DNA of 11,078 nt. It comes from JBGRQB01 sp041725875. Lineage in GTDB: Bacteria; Bacteroidota; Ignavibacteria; Ignavibacteriales; Melioribacteraceae. The translations under genes and the position numbers were made by a program. The notes beneath the pieces were generated by a model. The model ran no database searches and had not been told where the DNA came from. It saw only the letters and a list, made by a program, of their open reading frames with translations. The stretch is taken from positions 1 to 11,078 of the forward strand of contig JBGRQB010000147.1 in assembly GCA_041725875.1 (NCBI GenBank), in the 5' to 3' direction. Positions 1-6,705 of the stretch are shown in pieces. Position 1 is the stretch's first letter; each line of letters opens with the position of its first letter.

Positions 1-81
1 CTTTTGCAGTTATCTGTTCAATATTTTTTCTGAGATATTGAATCTTGATCCAGATAATTGCCTGAATTAATTCATCCAAAC

Positions 82-110
82 CTGACAGTAATTTTAAAAA
101 TTAGTATACA
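82..110 (+). promoter_or_regulatory. Probable sigma70-like promoter of the START/SDR operon
   Basis: A -35-like hexamer CTGACA (82-87, one mismatch to TTGACA) is followed after exactly 17 bp by a -10-like hexamer TATACA (105-110, four of six matches to TATAAT). Transcription would begin near 117 and leave a leader of roughly 75 nt before the ATG at 194. The -10 element overlaps the first of two GTATAC boxes, so repression by a bound protein is plausible. The promoter is inferred from spacing and similarity only. Confidence 0.45.
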
Positions 111-130
111 ATTATTCCGTATTCGTATAC
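104..130. promoter_or_regulatory. Twin GTATAC boxes, candidate operator
   Basis: The self-palindromic hexamer GTATAC occurs at 104-109 and again at 125-130, start to start 21 bp, i.e. two turns of the helix. The first copy overlaps the -10 element of the proposed promoter and the second lies just past the expected transcription start. That placement suits a repressor binding on one face of the DNA. The AraC-family protein encoded at the end of the operon is a possible ligand, but TetR- or MarR-type proteins are equally possible. No binding protein can be named from sequence alone. Confidence 0.35.
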
Positions 131-193
131 AGTTTAAAAATTTTCTGGTCATAGATTTGAACCATATTCTTTAACATTAATTAAAGGTGAAAT

Positions 194-832
194 ATGTTTA
201 GAAAAAGTTCAATCATTTTGTTCCTTTTTACAATTGGAGTAATTACTATATCAGCTCAATCTGAAAAACCTGAAAATTGGGAAATTGAATTAACTGATGA
301 CAGCGTAAAAGTTTATACGCAATTTCCGGAAATTGAAACTGAAGATGGAGAGGAAACTTTATTTAAATGGAAAGCGGAAAAAACAATTGACGGAAATATC
401 GAAGATTTGATAAATACTATAAACGATTATAAGAAGCATTATATCATTTATGAATGTGAAAAAAGTGAGATTGTATCAAGTTCAGATTCTTCAACGGTTG
501 TTTACTATTATTTTGATTCTCCCTGGCCGGCTCCGAATATGGATTTAGTAAGAACAATTAAATCAACTTATAATGCTGAAAAAAATGTTTTTGAATCTCT
601 CCATATTGCAACGCCGGAAAAATATGCTGATCAGGATGTAACTCGTTTGAACTATTCAACCATTAAATTCAAATTTACTTCTCTGGGAAATAGCAAAACA
701 AAAATTGAATTATCCGGTGAGTTTATTCCCAAAGGCGCACCTGTGTTTTTAGCAAAAAGCTGGTTTCCTGAAGGTCCGGCAGACATTATCATTAATTTAA
801 TTAAACAAGCAACAGTAAAGGGAAATAAGTAA
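194..832 (+). CDS. Secreted START-domain (lipid-binding type) protein
   Basis: The 212-residue product begins with a Sec-type signal peptide: Lys/Arg at 3-4, a hydrophobic core at about 6-19, and a likely cut near the Ala-Gln of ISAQS. The rest matches the START/SRPBCC helix-grip fold. It has an early Trp and VKVYT strand, then a YYYFDSPWPAPNMD segment (P110-W111-P112 ... D117) typical of START proteins, then a late strand and a C-terminal helix beginning around GAPVFLAKSWFPEGP. Such domains hold a hydrophobic ligand, often a lipid, in a closed pocket. The ligand here is unknown, and location in the periplasm or outside the cell is inferred from the signal peptide. The start is supported by AAAGGTGA at 183-190. 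It is the first gene of a tight operon; the SDR gene begins at the base after its stop codon, so the two are probably made together and may act on the same hydrophobic compound. Confidence 0.75.
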   Translation: MFRKSSIILFLFTIGVITISAQSEKPENWEIELTDDSVKVYTQFPEIETEDGEETLFKWKAEKTIDGNIEDLINTINDYKKHYIIYECEKSEIVSSSDSSTVVYYYFDSPWPAPNMDLVRTIKSTYNAEKNVFESLHIATPEKYADQDVTRLNYSTIKFKFTSLGNSKTKIELSGEFIPKGAPVFLAKSWFPEGPADIIINLIKQATVKGNK

Positions 833-1711
833 ATGAGAAAAAACATAATCAGAGGACCATACTTTAAAAATATAAAAAATAAAATTATGGTTTTTACAGG
901 CGGGACTGACGGAATGGGACGAATTGCTGTTGAAAAATTTGCAGCAATGGAAGCAACGATTTTTCTTCTGGGCAGAAACGAAGAGAAAACCAAAAGAGTT
1001 ATTTCAGAAATCCGGGATTCAACAAAGAATAATAATATAACCTTTGTGAAATGTGATCTTTCTGATTTGACTTCAGTAAGAAATGCAGCAAAACTGATTA
1101 ACGAAAGTTGTAAATCGATTGATTATTTAATTAACTGTGCTGGAGCAAATAAACTTAAAAAAGCATATTCTGTAGATGGATTTGATGCTTCCTGGGCAGT
1201 AAACCATCTTGGGCCGTTTCTGCTTACAAATTTATTACTTGAGAAAATTAAAAACACGACAAATGCCAGAATTGTTAATTTGTCATCAGCAATGCAGGCT
1301 TTTGCAAAACTTGATATCACTGATTTACAAAGTGAAAAGAAATACAGAAAGGGAAGATCTTATTCAAACCCGAAGCTTGTAATGATTATGTGGACGAGAA
1401 TTATTGCAGAAGAATTAAAAAATACTTCAGTTACAATCAATGCTTTGAATCCGGGATTTATCAGCACTAATCTTTTACGAGAAGCGAAAAGTTATATGAA
1501 GATCTGGATTTTAATAATGAGAATTGTTGCCTCAAAAGCGGAAGTCGGGGCAAACAGAATATTAACAATGGCTCTTGCAGAAGAATATGGTAAAAGATCC
1601 GGAGTGTTTGTTTATGAAGATTATATAAAAGATCCTAACAGACAAGCTTTTGACAAAGAACTTTCTCAACAGATATTTGAGATAAGTAAAAAACAGGTTG
1701 GGCTGACTTAG
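833..1711 (+). CDS. Short-chain dehydrogenase/reductase (SDR), retinol-dehydrogenase-like
   Basis: This 292-residue protein is a Rossmann-fold NAD(P)-dependent oxidoreductase. The cofactor glycine motif TGGTDGMG is at 22-29. Arg48 in LLGRN follows the second strand and suggests NADP(H). Also visible are CDLSD at 74-78, NCAG at 101-104 (the NNAG motif), Asn124 in VNHLG, Ser151/Ser152 in VNLSS, and the catalytic Tyr177-x3-Lys181 in YSNPK. A PGF-type motif follows (NPGFIST). The complete Asn-Ser-Tyr-Lys set argues for an active enzyme. The overall pattern is closest to the retinol dehydrogenase/WW-domain oxidoreductase-like SDRs, which act on alcohols or ketones of hydrophobic molecules; the actual substrate cannot be read from sequence. 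No signal peptide is visible, so it is cytoplasmic. Its ATG directly follows the TAA of the START gene, with AAAGGG at 818-823 as ribosome binding site, so translation is likely coupled. Confidence 0.9.
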   Translation: MRKNIIRGPYFKNIKNKIMVFTGGTDGMGRIAVEKFAAMEATIFLLGRNEEKTKRVISEIRDSTKNNNITFVKCDLSDLTSVRNAAKLINESCKSIDYLINCAGANKLKKAYSVDGFDASWAVNHLGPFLLTNLLLEKIKNTTNARIVNLSSAMQAFAKLDITDLQSEKKYRKGRSYSNPKLVMIMWTRIIAEELKNTSVTINALNPGFISTNLLREAKSYMKIWILIMRIVASKAEVGANRILTMALAEEYGKRSGVFVYEDYIKDPNRQAFDKELSQQIFEISKKQVGLT

Positions 1712-1726
1712 AACATTGAGGATAAA

Positions 1727-2254
1727 ATGGAGGAAAAAACAATTCTGATTGAAGCAATAAATTGGTATAATGGTGAAGTTTTTGAAGCTGTTGTGTTTGG
1801 CAGTTTTGGTTTGTTGTTGTTAATTGTCAGTGGAATTTTATGGGAATATGGAACAACAGAAAATGCCAGACATCTAGTACTGCCGATATTAGCTGTTGGT
1901 GCAATACTTTTTGCAACAGGTATTGGAGGAGCAGTGAGTAATAAAAGTAAAATCGATGAGTTGAAGTCACTGGAAAAAATTAATGAAACAGAATTTCTGA
2001 CTAATGAAATAGAGAGAGTGGAAAATTTTCAATATCTTTATACTGTCACTCATTATCTCTTTATATTTTGCTCGGTTTCAGCATTGATCTTTTTTATGTT
2101 TATGAATGTCAACTGGTTAAAGGCTGTTGGAGTTGCGCTGGTATTGTTGGGATTATCCGGATTAATAATTGATTATTTTTCCAAGGAAAGAGCCGATAAT
2201 TACTACAGATTTTTGGAATCAAAAACTGGAAATAGTTTGACACAGATTCAATAA
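1727..2254 (+). CDS. Four-helix integral membrane protein of unknown function
   Basis: I do not recognise a named family. The 175-residue protein has four hydrophobic helices at about 20-38, 50-69, 106-127 and 131-150, arranged as two hairpins. Each hairpin is followed by a polar, charged helix: about 71-104, rich in Lys/Glu (KIDELKSLEKI, IERVENF), and 152-168 (KERADNYYRFLE). This pattern could reflect an internal duplication. No catalytic motif, metal-binding cluster or known transporter signature is visible. The start is supported by GAGG six bases before the ATG. It lies 15 bp after the SDR gene and 10 bp before the AraC gene, so it belongs to the same operon, perhaps as a membrane partner of the lipid-type START protein or of the SDR; that link is inference from position only. 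Confidence 0.8.
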   Translation: MEEKTILIEAINWYNGEVFEAVVFGSFGLLLLIVSGILWEYGTTENARHLVLPILAVGAILFATGIGGAVSNKSKIDELKSLEKINETEFLTNEIERVENFQYLYTVTHYLFIFCSVSALIFFMFMNVNWLKAVGVALVLLGLSGLIIDYFSKERADNYYRFLESKTGNSLTQIQ

Positions 2255-2264
2255 GATAAAGTTT

Positions 2265-3179
2265 ATGAACGATATAATTAAAATAGATTCAATCAGCAAA
2301 CTGCATCAGCTTATGGGTTTTCCAAAACCAAACCATCCGCTGATATCAGTTGTTGATTTTAGTAAAATTGATTTAAGCGAACTGGAAAAAAGAGAGAGCT
2401 ACAAAACAACTTTTGATTTTTATTCGATATCACTGAAAGGTGAAAATGAATGCTCAATTAAATACGGCAGAGAATATTATGATTTTGAAGAAGGAGTTCT
2501 CTTGTTTTCGGCTCCGGGACAAATAATAAATTATGAAGAAATAGATGAAGAGGCAGAGTACAGCGGATGGGGCATATTTTTTCATCCTGATTTAATACGG
2601 GGAACATTCTTAAACAGCAAAATAAAGGAGTATAACTTTTTTCACTATTCCGTTTACGAAGCATTGCACATTTCGCAAAGTGAAAAAGATATGCTTGAAT
2701 CTATATTGACTAAAGTTAAAAAGGAATATGAAAATAATATAGATCAATTCAGTCAGGAAGTTTTGGTAAGTCATCTTGGATTAATTCTTTCTTACAGTCA
2801 GAGATTTTATGGTAGACAGTTCATTACCAGAAAAAAGCAAAACATTGAAATTATTCACAAACTGCAAAATATTCTGACAACTTATTACGAAGAGGAAATT
2901 CAGTTGCAATCGGGAATACCAACCGTCAAACTTCTTTCAGAAGAGCTAAATATAACTTCAAATTACTTAACTGATTTGCTTAAGCAGGAGACAGGAAAAA
3001 ATACGCAGGAACATATTCATCTTTATCTGATTGACAAAGCAAAAGATATGCTGGTTGCATCAAATAAATCTGCCAGTGAAATAGCGTATGAATTGGGATT
3101 TGAATACTCGCAATATTTTAGCAGACTGTTTAAAGCCAAAACCGGAATGACACCAAATGAATTTCGGTCAGTTAATTAG
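2265..3179 (+). CDS. AraC-family transcriptional regulator
   Basis: The 304-residue protein has a sensory N-terminal half with a cupin-like stretch (FDFYSISLKG ... YYDFEEGVLLFSAPGQ, roughly 48-95) and a C-terminal AraC/XylS DNA-binding domain of two helix-turn-helix units. The first spans about 221-243 (LSEELNITSNYLTDLLKQETG). The second spans about 268-293 and has the family signature SASEIAYELGFEYSQYFSRLFKAKTGMTPNEFR. The N-terminal style (PNHPLISVVD, FYSISLK, APGQ) is common in AraC regulators of Bacteroidota, whose inducers are mostly unknown. The protein lacks a signal peptide and acts in the cytoplasm. It is the last gene of the START/SDR operon, 10 bp after the membrane protein gene. 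The ribosome binding site is weak (ATAAAG), so coupling to the upstream gene is likely. It may control this operon; that is inferred from position. Confidence 0.92.
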   Translation: MNDIIKIDSISKLHQLMGFPKPNHPLISVVDFSKIDLSELEKRESYKTTFDFYSISLKGENECSIKYGREYYDFEEGVLLFSAPGQIINYEEIDEEAEYSGWGIFFHPDLIRGTFLNSKIKEYNFFHYSVYEALHISQSEKDMLESILTKVKKEYENNIDQFSQEVLVSHLGLILSYSQRFYGRQFITRKKQNIEIIHKLQNILTTYYEEEIQLQSGIPTVKLLSEELNITSNYLTDLLKQETGKNTQEHIHLYLIDKAKDMLVASNKSASEIAYELGFEYSQYFSRLFKAKTGMTPNEFRSVN

Positions 3180-3324
3180 CTTTGAAAACAGGAAAATTCA
3201 GTGCCAAAATGGAGAACTAAGATAGATCTAAATCCTTTATTTTGGAAAAACAATCTTAAAAAGGGCAACTTAGACTTAATTTAAATAAGTGTTGAAAAAT
3301 TTTTCTCTGGTTCGTATGTTTAGG

Positions 3325-3351
3325 GAGTAGATAAAAATCTACTTGTTTTTT
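3325..3351 (+). terminator. Rho-independent terminator between the AraC and focA operons
   Basis: A 7-bp perfect stem AGTAGAT / ATCTACT (3326-3332 with 3337-3343) closes an AAAA loop, with one further G-T pair possible. A T-rich run TTGTTTTTT follows at 3343-3351. It lies about 150 bp after the AraC stop codon and about 105 bp before focA. It therefore probably ends the upstream operon, but it could also act as an attenuator if a focA promoter lies upstream of it. Confidence 0.65.
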
Positions 3352-3400
3352 GAATTTAGTACCCTTCTACAAATTCCATTACTATAAATATATATTTCCC

Positions 3401-3420
3401 GGGACTTCAAAGAGGTTCCC
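3401..3420 (+). promoter_or_regulatory. Hairpin in the probable focA leader
   Basis: GGGACTTC (3401-3408) can pair with GAGG-T-TCCC (3412-3420) around an AAA loop: four strong outer pairs, one bulged T and four inner pairs including one G-T. No T-run follows, so it is not a terminator. It lies 36-56 bases before the focA ATG and would be in the 5' leader of the focA-pflB-pflA message if transcription starts between the terminator and this point. A role in message stability or translation is possible but not shown. Confidence 0.35.
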
Positions 3421-3436
3421 ATAAAATCCATTTTAT
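3421..3436. promoter_or_regulatory. Short perfect palindrome before focA
   Basis: ATAAAAT (3421-3427) and ATTTTAT (3430-3436) form a perfect inverted repeat with a CC spacer, ending 20 bp before the focA ATG. It could be a protein-binding site for anaerobic control of the PFL operon. It does not match the FNR consensus TTGAT-N4-ATCAA. A/T-only arms of seven bases can arise by chance in this AT-rich DNA. Confidence 0.25.
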
Positions 3437-3456
3437 AAATAATTGATAGATAGAAT

Positions 3457-4347
3457 ATGCCAAACAACAATGAAAGATATGTTGATCATCAGGTTATACC
3501 TTCGCTAGAAATGGTTGAAAAATTAGATGATTACGGACATAAAAAAGCAACAACAAATTTTTTATCACTATTCCTTTTAGGAATTCTTGCCGGAGCCTTT
3601 ATCGGACTGGGAGGGATATTTTATACAAGTACCATTACAGGAATTCTTCCTCAGGTCGGGTTTGGAATTAAACAATTGTTTGGCGGTTTAGCTTTTAGTT
3701 TGGGACTTATCCTTGTTATCATCTCGGGAGCAGAGCTTTTTACCGGAAATACATTAATTATCAGCGGATTTTTAAGTAAAAGGGTCACGGCAAAACAATT
3801 ACTCTATAACTGGAGTGTTGTTTACATTGGGAATTTTGTCGGGTCCATAATTACAGCCTGGATTATATTTATGTGTAATCAGCATTTAACGGGCGATCCT
3901 TCCACAGATTCCTTTGTGGGAATATCAGCTATGAAAGTTGCAAGTGCAAAATGCGGAAATGATTTTCTCACGGCAATGTTTAAGGGAATAATGTGCAACG
4001 CGCTTGTATGTCTTGCAGTCTGGATGTGTCTCTCAGCAAAAACAATAACAGATAAGATTTTGGCAATTGTTCCGCCAATTACTGCATTTGTGGCTTTAGG
4101 ATTTGAGCATAGTGTTGCAAATATGTTTATCATTCCTTTTGGATTGATGATAAAAAAATTAAGTGTCGCCAGTGGTGCAGAGTTGCCGGAAGTGTTCAAT
4201 GCAACCGCAGGTAAATTAGATAATTTAACAATCGAAAATATGGTTACCGCTAATTTAATTCCGGTTACAATTGGAAATATAATAGGCGGAGTTTTATTTG
4301 TAGGAATAATTTACTGGGTGATTTATAAAAAGAAGAAAACAATTTAA
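3457..4347 (+). CDS. focA: Formate channel of the formate/nitrite transporter (FNT) family
   Basis: The 296-residue protein is a pentameric FNT-type channel in the cytoplasmic membrane, with about six membrane helices and a cytoplasmic N-terminal tail of about 34 residues. Diagnostic segments are GAELFTGN (Thr96, matching the central-pore Thr of E. coli FocA), NWSVVYIGNFVGS (118-130), KGIMCNALVCLAVW (176-189), GFEHSVANMF (His218, equivalent to the essential pore His209 of E. coli FocA) and NLIPVTIGNIIGG near the C-terminus. Location directly before pflB and pflA points to export or import of the formate made by pyruvate formate-lyase rather than nitrite. The start is the first ATG of the frame; no convincing SD precedes it. 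It is 41 bp upstream of pflB and most likely co-transcribed. Nitrite or hydrosulfide transport is an unlikely alternative in this context. Confidence 0.95.
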   Translation: MPNNNERYVDHQVIPSLEMVEKLDDYGHKKATTNFLSLFLLGILAGAFIGLGGIFYTSTITGILPQVGFGIKQLFGGLAFSLGLILVIISGAELFTGNTLIISGFLSKRVTAKQLLYNWSVVYIGNFVGSIITAWIIFMCNQHLTGDPSTDSFVGISAMKVASAKCGNDFLTAMFKGIMCNALVCLAVWMCLSAKTITDKILAIVPPITAFVALGFEHSVANMFIIPFGLMIKKLSVASGAELPEVFNATAGKLDNLTIENMVTANLIPVTIGNIIGGVLFVGIIYWVIYKKKKTI

Positions 4348-4388
4348 CTACCAAAATAGATTAAACAAAATAAAATACAGGTTTCAAA

Positions 4389-6617
4389 ATGATAGAACAA
4401 TGGAAAGATTTTAAGCCGGGTAAATGGCAGTCAGAAATAAACGTTCGCGATTTTATTCAGAAAAACTTTGCTCCTTACGAAGGAGATGAAAGTTTTCTTG
4501 AAAATGCTACGGATGGAACTCAGCAGCTTTGGAATACTCTTAGCGAATTGATGAAAGAAGAAAATAAAAAAGGTATTCTTGATGCTGATACAAAACTGCC
4601 GTCAACAATTGTTTCTCATAAAGCAGGATATATCAATAAAGATCTTGAAAAAATTGTAGGACTCCAAACTGAAAAACCATTAAAAAGAGCAATTATGCCA
4701 AATGGCGGTATGAGAATGGTTGAAGGTGGACTTGAAGCATACGGCTACAAACTTGATCCTGTGACAAAAGATATTTATTCAAAGTATCGTAAAACTCACA
4801 ACGATGGTGTTTTTGATGCCTACACCGAAGAGATGAAAAAAGCGCGTAACAGCGGTGTTATTACCGGTCTGCCTGACGCATACGGAAGAGGAAGAATTAT
4901 CGGTGATTACAGAAGAGTGGCGCTTTACGGAATCGACAGATTGATTGAAGAGAAAGTTTCTGAAAAAGGATTGCTTGAATTGGAGTATATGGAATCTCCA
5001 ATTATCAGACAGCGAGAAGAGATTTCAGAACAGATTCGCGCTTTAAAAGAACTTGCTGAAATGGCATCGTTTTATGGTTGCGATGTTAGCAAACCGGCAT
5101 CAAATGCAAAAGAAGCAATTCAGTGGACTTACTTTGCTTATCTTGCTGCTGTTAAAGAACAGAACGGCGCGGCAATGTCGCTTGGACGCGTTTCAACATT
5201 CTTCGATATCTATGTTGAAAAAGATATTAAAGCAGGAAAATTAACTGAAGTTGAAGCTCAGGAACTTATTGATCATTTTGTAATGAAATTAAGAATAGTA
5301 AGATTTTTAAGAACTCCCGATTATGATGCATTGTTCTCAGGAGATCCTACCTGGGTGACTGAATGTATCGGTGGAGTTGGAATTGACGGCAGACCTCTTG
5401 TAACAAGAACCAGTATGCGTTTTCTAAATACGGTTTATACATTGGGGCCGGCACCGGAACCAAATCTTACAATTTTATGGTCAGTTAATCTGCCGGAAAA
5501 TTTCAAAAAATATGCAGCTAAAGTTTCTATTGATACGAGCACGGTTCAGTATGAAAATGATGATTTAATGCGCGAAGATTACGGTGACGATTACGGAATT
5601 GCCTGCTGCGTATCTGCAATGAAAATTGGTAAGCAGATGCAGTTTTTTGGTGCCAGAGCAAATCTTGCAAAAGCTCTGTTATATGCAATCAATGGCGGTA
5701 AAGATGAAATTTCCGGAAATCAGGTTGGTCCTATTTCCCAGCCAATATCAAGTGAATATTTAGATTATGATGAAGTGATGGAACGTTTTGATCCTATTAT
5801 GGACTGGCTTTCAAAATTGTACATCAATACATTAAATATAATTCATTATATGCACGATAAATACGCTTATGAAAGAATTCAAATGGCACTTCACGATAAA
5901 GATGTACTTCGTACATCAGCTTGCGGAATTGCCGGACTTTCAGTTGTTGCCGATTCTCTTTCAGCCATTAAAAACTCCAAAGTAAAAGTTATAAGAAATG
6001 AAGAAGGTTTGGCAGTAGATTTTGAAATAGAAGGTGACTATCCTGCATACGGAAACAACGATGACAACGTTGATACCTTTGCAAGTGATCTTGTAAAAAG
6101 ATTTATGAACAAATTAAGAAAACATAAAACTTACAGAGATTCAACACCAACACTTTCAATATTGACAATCACTTCTAATGTTGTGTATGGTAAAAAAACA
6201 GGAAGTACACCTGATGGCAGAAAAAAAGGTGAACCATTTGCTCCGGGTGCAAACCCTATGCACGGCAGAGATAAAAAAGGTGCAATTGCATCTATGGCTT
6301 CAGTTGCCAAACTTCCTTACGATCATTCACAAGACGGAATCTCTTATACTTTCTCAATTATTCCAAATGCACTTGGAAAAGATGAAAAAGATCGTGTAAA
6401 TAATTTAAGCGGAATGCTTGACGGATATTTCAAAGATACCGGACATCATATTAATGTTAATGTCTTCAAAAAAGAAACATTGCTTGATGCAATGGAGCAT
6501 CCGGAAGAATATCCTCAATTAACAATAAGAGTTTCCGGTTATGCTGTTAACTTTGTTAAACTCACACGCGAACAGCAGCTGGATGTTATTAACCGTACTT
6601 TCCACGAAAGATTTTAG
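4389..6617 (+). CDS. pflB: Pyruvate formate-lyase (formate C-acetyltransferase)
   Basis: This 742-residue glycyl-radical enzyme converts pyruvate and CoA to acetyl-CoA and formate without oxygen. The length is close to the 760 residues of the E. coli enzyme. The active-site cysteine pair is Cys406-Cys407 in GIACCVSAM (E. coli Cys418/Cys419). The radical-bearing glycine is Gly717 in RVSGYAV, 25 residues from the C-terminus, as in E. coli (Gly734). The conserved PDGR segment (GSTPDGRKKGEPFAPGANP) supports a true PFL rather than a diol dehydratase or a TdcE-like paralogue with altered ends. It is cytoplasmic and needs PflA, encoded just downstream, to install the radical. The gene is visibly richer in G and C at codon third positions than its neighbours, as expected for a highly expressed enzyme. 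The start ATG has only a weak AGG eight bases upstream. No frameshift or missing catalytic residue is seen. Confidence 0.98.
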   Translation: MIEQWKDFKPGKWQSEINVRDFIQKNFAPYEGDESFLENATDGTQQLWNTLSELMKEENKKGILDADTKLPSTIVSHKAGYINKDLEKIVGLQTEKPLKRAIMPNGGMRMVEGGLEAYGYKLDPVTKDIYSKYRKTHNDGVFDAYTEEMKKARNSGVITGLPDAYGRGRIIGDYRRVALYGIDRLIEEKVSEKGLLELEYMESPIIRQREEISEQIRALKELAEMASFYGCDVSKPASNAKEAIQWTYFAYLAAVKEQNGAAMSLGRVSTFFDIYVEKDIKAGKLTEVEAQELIDHFVMKLRIVRFLRTPDYDALFSGDPTWVTECIGGVGIDGRPLVTRTSMRFLNTVYTLGPAPEPNLTILWSVNLPENFKKYAAKVSIDTSTVQYENDDLMREDYGDDYGIACCVSAMKIGKQMQFFGARANLAKALLYAINGGKDEISGNQVGPISQPISSEYLDYDEVMERFDPIMDWLSKLYINTLNIIHYMHDKYAYERIQMALHDKDVLRTSACGIAGLSVVADSLSAIKNSKVKVIRNEEGLAVDFEIEGDYPAYGNNDDNVDTFASDLVKRFMNKLRKHKTYRDSTPTLSILTITSNVVYGKKTGSTPDGRKKGEPFAPGANPMHGRDKKGAIASMASVAKLPYDHSQDGISYTFSIIPNALGKDEKDRVNNLSGMLDGYFKDTGHHINVNVFKKETLLDAMEHPEEYPQLTIRVSGYAVNFVKLTREQQLDVINRTFHERF

Positions 6618-6639
6618 TTAATAGCTGTTGATAAATTTT

Positions 6640-6677
6640 AAATTGTCATTCCGGATTTAGATCCGGAGTGACAATTT
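6640..6677. repeat. 17-bp palindromic hairpin between pflB and pflA
   Basis: The two arms (6640-6656 and 6661-6677) pair over 17 positions around a TTAG loop, with a single T-G wobble at 6649/6668. The core is TCCGGAT / ATCCGGA flanked by TTGTCA / TGACAA. A short T-run (TTTTC) follows at 6675-6679. It starts 23 bp after the pflB stop and ends 28 bp before pflA. The GTCATTCCGGA...TCCGGA-TGAC layout resembles dispersed REP-like palindromes found in many genomes. It may also partially terminate transcription or protect the 3' end of the pflB message, giving more PflB than PflA. Confidence 0.75.
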
Positions 6678-6705
6678 TCTGATAATATTAAGAATAAGAT
6701 AGAGA

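Noticed and set aside
2..70. Plus-strand frame entering from the left and stopping at TAA 68-70, possibly the tail of an upstream gene
   Set aside because: Only 22 codons, with no recognisable motif; it cannot be told from chance.
1..79. Open minus-strand frame from TTG at 79 to the left edge, beginning LDELIQAIIWIKIQYL
   Set aside because: It could be the 5' end of a divergent gene, but there is no ATG (the only minus-strand ATG nearby stops after two codons), no clear ribosome binding site and too little sequence to judge.
652..993. Minus-strand ORF of 113 codons across the START/SDR junction
   Set aside because: It is antisense to two genes with clear family motifs, and its product shows no coherent fold or motif.
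3350..3388. Possible focA promoter with TTGAAT and TATAAA
   Set aside because: TTGAAT at 3350 and TATAAA at 3383 are 27 bp apart, far outside the usual 16-18 bp, and no better -35 exists at the right distance.
3879..4199. Minus-strand ORF of 106 codons inside focA
   Set aside because: It is antisense to conserved FNT segments and is explained as a shadow of focA codon structure.
5053..5244. Alternative-frame plus-strand ORF inside pflB
   Set aside because: It overlaps fully conserved pflB coding sequence, with no ribosome binding site or motif.
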